Positions 57,431-64,000 of a DNA stretch of 64,000 nucleotides are shown piece after piece. Under the pieces are notes generated by a model that saw nothing but the letters and a program-made list of their open reading frames with translations, was not told the origin of the DNA and did not search any database. Within the stretch, counting starts at the first letter, position 1. The number at the start of each line of letters is the position of its first letter. Location: the NCBI GenBank assembly GCA_030247855.1, contig JAPDRN010000071.1:62001-126000 (forward strand), given 5' to 3'. The position numbers and the translations under genes were made by a program. The DNA comes from Knufia peltigerae. Taxonomy: Eukaryota > Ascomycota > Eurotiomycetes > Chaetothyriales > Trichomeriaceae.

Positions 57431-58706
57431 CGAGAACAACTTCCGATTTGATTCTTATCTCTCGACGGTAGTAGCGTTCACCACTGCTCACCGACTGTTC
57501 TAAGCTTGAAGAAATTCCTCTGTGGCTTCTCATGCTTGTTTACAATGCCTGATGTTCGTCCCACTCTCATTGTCATCATATATATATCGTGAATCGACTT
57601 GCTATGAAAAGTCCACCACTGAATGCAAACATTCATTAATATGTACACCACGGAAGCTCAGATATCCTTACCTGCCACGAGCAATCTTGCCCTCCAAACT
57701 CTTTGATAATCTGCTTGCCTCCTGGGTGTTCGTTGATAAAGTCACTACAGTCGTATACAATTTCATCAACTACTATCCCTATGACATTATCAGCTTAGAT
57801 GTCTGTGAGGAGACTGGTAGAAGATGCACATACAAAGGCGTCTGCCGTTAACACCATCATGTAACACAACCTCACTTGCTGGGATCTGGGGTAATTCGTT
57901 TTGTGGGTGTGTCGGCTTCAAAATGGCGAAGTGTCTTGAGTCGGTTCTGAGTGTGCCATTCTGCCTAGAGGCCTCCGGTGCCCCTGTTGTTGACATCTTC
58001 CATAAGGAAAGCACAAGTGCAGATGCGTGTCCGGGGCTGGGTTCAACAACCTCACTCCAGGTACCATAAGAAACACATCCGTGGGAAGAATGTGGGTTCG
58101 GATCCAATGCTTGTCTAGCACTGGCTCTGTCCCTGAGGCTGTAGCTCACCACCAGGCCATATTCAGAGGTACAACTCTGTCAAACCACAGGTAGTTCGCC
58201 AATATTGCGAAATAGCCGGCAAAAAAAAGAGATACTTAGGCAAGGAGAGGGTCGGTTTCTCAATCCCTTATCTGCCACCTCGTGGCCCACTCTGTATTCG
58301 GACGACCATCTCTAGCCACCTGAGTATTGATAAATTCAATAGTTCGGTCTTTAGGCGCCGGCTTGTAGTTCTCTCTTCAACGTCACAAGATCAACGTCGT
58401 TATCCCAGAAATGGAATGGGGAATCGCGGAGAAGGCGGGGAAGGCGGAGAAGACGGAGAACGCTTTGGCTGATGACGGCTCGGGGGATCCCCAGTGCTGG
58501 AGATCTTGGCGATCATGGAGCTGGAGACCTGCTTATTCGTACTCTAGAGTGGCTGTGGAGGAGGGGAAAAGGAGGGGGCTGCTTCATCCAGTTCGGCATG
58601 TAGAGAGGCCCTGAGGCCGTCGAGGTATCTTTTATTTAATTCTGACGTGTCGGTTGTGGCGGCTTATCGTATCAGTCTTTACTCCCTTCACCGAGTGCTG
58701 TTCAAT
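57431..58706. other. 1.3-kb intergenic region before the three-module gene
   Basis: Holds CGCGGAGA (58425-58432), the reverse of the cluster motif, inside a purine-rich GGAGAAGGCGG-type stretch (58424-58465). Frames at 57790-58152 minus and 58411-58614 plus lack family features. Confidence 0.5.
58425..58432 (-). promoter_or_regulatory. TCTCCGCG candidate regulator site (minus)
   Basis: Reverse-oriented copy about 275 bases before the three-module gene; a related GGCGGAGA lies about 15 bases further on. Confidence 0.35.
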
Positions 58707-61700
58707 ATGGCGCCATCCGCAGTGAATCACGACGGTATCATGGTAAACGGCTTCAAAAGCCAATACCCTGGGGCCACGAATTACCATGAGAATGTTCGTT
58801 TTGATAAGAAGTTGGCCCCCAAGCGATATGAAATCAAAGGGACCAATCCTTCATCAAAGATCTTGTTTCTGGACGTGAACATCATTGATAGCACTGGTCG
58901 ACCTCCATATCGTGGTGATGTCTATATCGAAGGTACTGTTCCCACATCCACTTGACGAAGCACCGGCCAATTGCTTACACATGACCTGCTAGGTGAACGC
59001 CTGCGATACGTCGGTGAGGTGCCAGACAAGGAAAAGTTGCGAAAAGACCAGGCCATTCGCGTTGTTGAGGGTCGTGGAAGGACACTCATGAGTGGCCTCG
59101 GCGATGCTCACACACATTTTTCCTGGAATAACGGCGACCTGGGGAAACTTGGTGATCTCGGAATCGAAGAACACACGCTCCTGTCTGCACGCTCTGCACA
59201 GATGTTCCTCGACTCGGGTTACACCATGTGCTTCGGCGCAGCATCCGCTAAACAAAAGCTCGACAGCGTAATTCGCGACGCGATAAATGAAGGTCATCTG
59301 CCTGGCCCACGTTATCTGGCCAACGGCAGAGAGATGGCGGTTCCTGACGGCGAACTCGTGCCTGGAATCACTGCATTTGCAAAAGGCCCATTGGAGATGC
59401 GCGAGACGATCAGACATCAGATCGCCCTTGGTGTGGACCAAATAAAGCTTTCCATGTCAGGCGAACAGATCACTGAAAAGAGAGATGCCCAGGATTGCTA
59501 TTTTACAGACGAAGAAACGGCAGCCTGCGTTGACGAAGCGCACCGACATGGCATCCGTCTCTGCTCACATGCTCGAGCAAGAGACAGTATCAAACAATGC
59601 GTTCGCCACGGCGTCGATGTCATCTACCATGGCTCATGGATCGATGATGAGGGCATGGACATGCTTGAAAAGAACAAGCATAAGCATATTGTGGCTCCTG
59701 CAATCAACTGGCTATACGCTACGATTTATGATGCATCTGCGTTTGGTTATTCATTTGAAAAAGCTGAGCAAGTTGGTTATACCGAAGAATTGGCAGTCGC
59801 CATCAAAGGCTTGAAAGAAATGCATCGCAGAGGGATCTGCATCCTCCCAGGAGGCGACTACGGCTTCGCCTGGACGCCACATGGAACCTATGCACGCGAC
59901 CTTGAGCACTTTGTCAAGTTGCTCGACTTTACACCCATGGAGGCAATTATCTCTGCAACGGCTGGAGTTGCTAAGCTCTTCATGCGCGAAGAAGAACTTG
60001 GAAAGATTCTTCCCGGCTACTACGCTGATTGTATTCTTGTTGACGGCAATCCCTTGGATGACATAACCATTCTGCAAGAGCACGAGAAGCTCAACATCAT
60101 CATGATTAATGGGCGTATCCACAAAGCCAGCTACAAAGAGTTCCTGCGACAGGAGGTTTCGCAGGCCCCAGTGGCACCGGCAGAAGTCAAAGCTCGGAAC
60201 TTTATGACCTACGCCCTCAAGGACGGTACGGACAGGACCAGGGTAGGCCACCTGAATCTACAAGATCAGACCATCTCCGAACTTGCATTCGCGAGCGGGA
60301 CCCCTGTTGAGAGACTTGAACAAATTCTGTCCATACCACTGTCAGAGCTAAAACTCAGCGGAGAGGTGGTATCGAAGGCCAGGTAAGCATCCTTCGGTGT
60401 TGATTTGGTAAAGCATTACTGACATCCTACAGCGTAAAGCTCTTGCCCCCTGTTTCGGATAGAGATGTACTGGCCGTAGGAAAGAATTATTTGGATCACG
60501 CCAAAGAGTTCCACTCAAGTGGTTACGATTCATCAGATAAAGTCGCACGTCCCTCACATCCAGTCATTTTCACGAAGCGAGCGTCGTCGATTGTCTCACA
60601 CGAAGAAGACGTGTATCTTGACGAGGATTTCACTTCGACTCTTGATTATGAGGGCGAGATTGGTGTCATAGTTGGCAAAGGTGGATTCAAGATATCGGAG
60701 GACGATGCAATGAACCACATCTGGGGCTACACCATCATCAACGATATCACAGCACGAGAGAAGCAACGAGATCACAAGCAATTCTACATTGGTGAGTTTT
60801 ATTTCGTTGCACACCCCAGAAATTCAGCTTCCTAACACAGTTTACTCCAGGCAAATCAGCAGATACATATTGTCCCATGGGTCCATTTGCGGTCCCTGCT
60901 TCAGAGCTGCCCGAGATTCTCACAACAACAACACATGTCAATGGAGAAAAGCGACAAGAAGCAGACACTTCACAACTGATCTTTTCAATCCCTCAAATCA
61001 TCAAGACTCTGTCAGAGTCTCAGACACTTGTTGCTGGCGATGTAATTGCCATCGGAACTCCTGCAGGTGTTGGTATCGGCAGGAAACCTCCGGTCTTCCT
61101 GAAGTCGGGTGACGTGGTGGAGATTACCGTCAGCGGCCTGGGGACTCTACGAAACACAATATCAACTACTCGAGACTCCAAGGCAATATCTGAGAGCCTT
61201 GCCGCAGAAGCGACAAAAGTCGTCCCAGTCCAGAATCTTGAGAGCACGTTGGGTGGCCTTGGACTCACAACGATCAAGTCTGGGAAACAACTCAATGTCG
61301 AAAAGCTCGGCAATGGAAAGCGCTTGATAGTATTCGTCCATGGTCTGGGAGGCAACACTACCTTCTATACACAACTCGTCGACAAACTCAAGCTTGCGGA
61401 TAATTACACTTGCTTACTGTATGACTTCGAGGGCCATGGACTGTCGCCCACTTCGGCTCGCAGTGAGATAACAATCTCAAGTCTTGCATCCGACTTGTAT
61501 GATCTTCTGACAACCGACTCTTTGAGACTGTCGTTGAACGAAGAGGTCACAATCGTAGCTCATTCCATGGGATGCCTTATTGCAGAAGACTTTGCACTTG
61601 CGCATCCAGACCTTGTGCAACGACTAGTCTTGATCGGACCTCCACCTAACCCCCTGCCACAGCCAGGATACGAAGCAAGCATCAAGAGAGCCACGACAGT

Positions 61701-62070
61701 CAGAAAGGAGGGTATGCGCAATGTGGCAAGAGCGGTAGGGGCAGCAGGGACTTCCGAAAAGACAAAGTCACATCAGTCGAGTGCTTTCTCTGCGGTCTTG
61801 ATGAGTCTCTTCAGTCAAAATCCCGAGTCTTATGCTAAGGGGTGTACGGCGCTGGCCTCAGCCCACCATCTGCAACATGACCTTACAAAGATCGAGTCCA
61901 GAGTCTTAATCCTCGGTGGTGATGAGGATAAAGTCAGTCCGCCGGCCTACACACAGAAACTGTCCAAGATTCTACCAGACTCAAGACTGGTTATGTTGAA
62001 AGAGACCGGACACTGGCATGTCTTTGAGGATCTGGATGGAAGTGCAGAGGCCCTCAAGAACTTCCTTTAG
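58707..62070 (+). CDS. Three-module enzyme: amidohydrolase, FAH-fold hydrolase, alpha/beta hydrolase
   Basis: Four exons, 58707-58932, 58993-60382, 60433-60791 and 60851-62070, encode about 1064 residues. Module 1 (~30-435) is a metal-dependent amidohydrolase with a full ligand set: His115 and His117 (DAHTHF), Lys227 (QIKLS), His268 (CSHAR), His288 (IYHGSW) and Asp364 (GGDYGF). Module 2 (~460-760) is an FAH fold; its small N-terminal domain (MTYALKDGTDRTRVGHL..ELAFASGTPVERL) lies in the same exon as module 1, so the fusion does not depend on splicing. Metal ligands are in DYEGEIG and, 29 residues after the second Glu, the Asp of INDITAR. Module 3 (~800-1064) is an alpha/beta hydrolase with Ser897 (AHSMGCL), DEDKVSPP and GHWHVF. 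All three sites look intact. Substrate unknown. The stop-like TAA at 60384 overlaps the intron 2 donor. Confidence 0.9.
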
Positions 62071-62195
62071 TGGATTACCAAACATCAAAATTGTTATCAG
62101 CGATTTTATAGCAAAACATGAAATGTATCATTAAATCAATACTCCAAATTCAGTACTATTTCCACCATACCAGGTCTTGCTTTTTCTCCTTCTGA
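62071..62195. other. Short gap between convergent genes
   Basis: 125 bases, AT-rich, two 3' flanks. Confidence 0.5.
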
Positions 62196-64000
62196 CTAGA
62201 GGAGCGCCACATCAGGCTGATTCACCAACTGTCTGAAACAGTCGCTCAGTTCATTCAACACTGAGGTTCCAAAGTCAAGCCAGTCCTCGAAGGTAACGAT
62301 TTCCACTTTGACAGAGTTACCCCCAAAGAAAGTCTGTATCTTCCACTCTCGAAGAGGCTCGAGATGAGGGTAGTACGTTTCCATGCGACTGTTCGTTGAA
62401 AGAAATGAGAGGTTTTCAACGTGCTCCACGTCTTGGTGGACTACAGAATCAAACCAATCGACCGTTTCCGGCCAGTCTGTACAGTCGCGGATGATTTCAC
62501 TGAACCCGATTCCTTCGTAGCGAGAAGTATCGATGTGTTGCTGTTGAACATATTCAAGTAAGTCCGATCCTGTCCAAGTCTCATCGAATTTGACACGGAC
62601 CGGAATGTACTGCCACGTAGGTCCCATGACCTCGTAACAATTTGGAAAGTTCACATTGCGTCCACTGACAACCTCCCCGAATGTAACGTCTCGCAGGGAG
62701 AGCCGCCGCGCCAGACAGAGTGCCCAGGCGGCAGCTGGGAGGGTTGCTGGAGTAATCCTCTTGAGTCGACTGGATAGATCGATCGTAGTAGATATAGTTG
62801 CCACCCTTCTCGATAACAATTCTATATTCGGTCTCAAAGTGGTCATTGATGACCCCTGTAAAAGATGTTGCCAGTAAGGAATGCTTTCGGGAATGTTGTC
62901 GCGTACAGTATGGTATACGAAATGTGAGAACGGTACTGTCCCTGGGATAGGCTTTCCTTCGTATATGGCTACTAGTTGGTGTAACAGTTGAGGGAGGCAG
63001 ATCTCGTCGTATTGAGCGTGTGATATCCTCATGATCAAACAACTTCGCTTGCCTTCACCCTGGACGAAGAAGAACTTGACGAACGGAGCCCCTTCTGGCA
63101 TCTTAGTTTGCACATCAAGATCACATAGTCTCTTCACAAAGCCCTCCAAGTCGCCATCGATGGTATACTCAACCACAGGAATGTCCAAATTTTCCACGAC
63201 AACCCCATAAAAACGGTCCTGGTGTGAGGTGAAGATGGTGCGGAGTATCTCATTGCGAGATACAAGCTTTCGACAGCTCTCGAATAGTCGGTGTCGGTCA
63301 ACCGTATCATCCAGATAGAAGAGCTCATATCGTGCCGAGTATCGTGGTAGTTGAGTTGTCCCTCTCACGGCAATTTCTTGCATTGGACGGCATGGTATAA
63401 CATCCACAATTCTCGATGTCGGATCAGCTAGGGACGGTAAGATAACCTCCGAGATAAACTCATCAAAACTGATACAGTCAAGCAGCGTGAATGGGGCTGG
63501 TTTTGTTGAACAAGAGTCGCTCTTGGTCACTTCTCTCAGAACATGGGCCATGTCTCTGAGATGCCTGTACTCAAATACTTGTGCCACTGTTAATTCCATG
63601 TTTTCCATTCTTACCTCTGATACAAGCTTCATGGCTCCGATGGAGTCACCTCCTAGTGCGAAAAAATCGGATTCGTGGCCTATAGTCTCTTCCCGCATGT
63701 TTAGAATCCTGCTCCAGATCTGTGAGAGCAGGACTATTCGGCCCCTATCTGGTTGTGAATCGGCTTTTCGGAGACCATTCGGAGTCTTATTGGGTCTGTT
63801 CGTGATAGGATTTGCCCCCTTTGGACCCAGCAAGATGAGTTGGCCATCACTTTGGTACTTACCCAAATGTCCCGTTTCGTGGAGGTAGGTAGCCACGGAC
63901 TTCTCATCTGTGGTCATTTCAAACAGCCACTGCGGCTTGTCAATCAAAGTGGATTGCTGCTCCTTGACAGTCTCGAGGAGAACTTCCCCTACGGCACCCA
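62196..64000 (-). CDS. NRPS C-terminus: eroded A domain, carrier domain, condensation domain; N-terminus beyond window
   Basis: The frame is open on the minus strand from 62196 to the right edge, giving about 601 residues; the start lies outside. The order is a remnant of an adenylation C-terminus (GEVLLE, then ETGHLGKYQSDGQLILLG), a carrier domain with the phosphopantetheine Ser in FALGGDSIGAMKL (codon at 63644), and a terminal condensation domain. The A remnant has TGHL where TGDL is expected, and only about 50 residues separate its LLGPKG motif from the carrier. The A8-A10 region, including the catalytic Lys, appears absent. The condensation motif reads SHAQYDE instead of HHxxxDG; the second His is kept. 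Terminal T-C pairs are found in fungal NRPSs, including siderophore synthetases. The product is unknown. Confidence 0.88.
   Translation of the reverse strand, partial: GAVGEVLLETVKEQQSTLIDKPQWLFEMTTDEKSVATYLHETGHLGKYQSDGQLILLGPKGANPITNRPNKTPNGLRKADSQPDRGRIVLLSQIWSRILNMREETIGHESDFFALGGDSIGAMKLVSEVRMENMELTVAQVFEYRHLRDMAHVLREVTKSDSCSTKPAPFTLLDCISFDEFISEVILPSLADPTSRIVDVIPCRPMQEIAVRGTTQLPRYSARYELFYLDDTVDRHRLFESCRKLVSRNEILRTIFTSHQDRFYGVVVENLDIPVVEYTIDGDLEGFVKRLCDLDVQTKMPEGAPFVKFFFVQGEGKRSCLIMRISHAQYDEICLPQLLHQLVAIYEGKPIPGTVPFSHFVYHTVRDNIPESIPYWQHLLQGSSMTTLRPNIELLSRRVATISTTIDLSSRLKRITPATLPAAAWALCLARRLSLRDVTFGEVVSGRNVNFPNCYEVMGPTWQYIPVRVKFDETWTGSDLLEYVQQQHIDTSRYEGIGFSEIIRDCTDWPETVDWFDSVVHQDVEHVENLSFLSTNSRMETYYPHLEPLREWKIQTFFGGNSVKVEIVTFEDWLDFGTSVLNELSDCFRQLVNQPDVALL

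Noticed and set aside
58060..58120. Possible tRNA B-box (GGTTCGGATCC)
   Set aside because: No matching A box or cloverleaf stems could be built around it.
57790..58152. 120-codon minus frame
   Set aside because: No family likeness; intergenic composition.
1..64000. CRISPR arrays, phage or bacterial insertion sequences
   Set aside because: The window is fungal nuclear DNA with spliced genes; no regularly spaced repeats or transposase frames were seen.

Overview
This window is nuclear DNA of a filamentous ascomycete (Pezizomycotina). Genes are spaced a few hundred bases to 2 kb apart on both strands. Most have 1 to 6 introns, mainly 44 to 80 bases, with GT..AG ends and CTAAC/CTGAC-like branch points. 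Fungus-specific families dominate: Zn2Cys6 regulators, AcuK, a processive GT2, GH16 and a modular NRPS. The housekeeping proteins look like those of Eurotiomycetes, possibly black yeasts (Chaetothyriales), but sequence alone does not settle the order. All exon structures were built by hand from reading frame, splice signals and family knowledge.

Left part (1-28.6 kb), mostly housekeeping: a partial LRR-like protein, mitochondrial ribosomal protein mL60, tafazzin, the cohesin kleisin Rad21, the Golgi Ca/Mn ATPase Pmr1, riboflavin kinase, the gluconeogenesis regulator AcuK, a DHA1-type MFS transporter, the SDH assembly factor SdhAF2, a K-channel-beta-like aldo-keto reductase, RACK1/CpcB with a probable U24 box C/D snoRNA in its second intron, COG4 and an Hst2-type sirtuin.

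Middle part (28.6-46 kb): a fungal transcription-factor-domain protein without a zinc cluster, a DUF427 protein, a large glycosylated membrane protein, a Zn2Cys6 regulator, a seven-exon GT2 glycosyltransferase and a membrane-anchored GH16 glucanase with an 18-base microexon. The 9-mer TACTCCGTA/TACGGAGTA recurs six times between 15 and 37 kb, five times in intergenic DNA and once in an intron.

Right part (46.7-64 kb), the most interesting stretch: it looks like a metabolic gene cluster. It holds a 2OG-Fe(II) oxygenase, a two-module fumarylacetoacetate-hydrolase-fold/alpha-beta-hydrolase protein (FAH-ABH), an MFS transporter with a probable GC-AG intron, a P450, a Zn2Cys6 regulator, a three-module protein (amidohydrolase-FAH-ABH) of about 1064 residues, and the 3' end of an NRPS with an eroded adenylation domain. 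The FAH-ABH halves of the two fused enzymes are paralogous. The 8-mer TCTCCGCG sits in three promoter regions of this stretch and may be the site of the local regulator. A working model is oxidation by the oxygenase and P450, hydrolysis and C-C cleavage by the fused enzymes, and transport by the MFS. The substrate is unknown.
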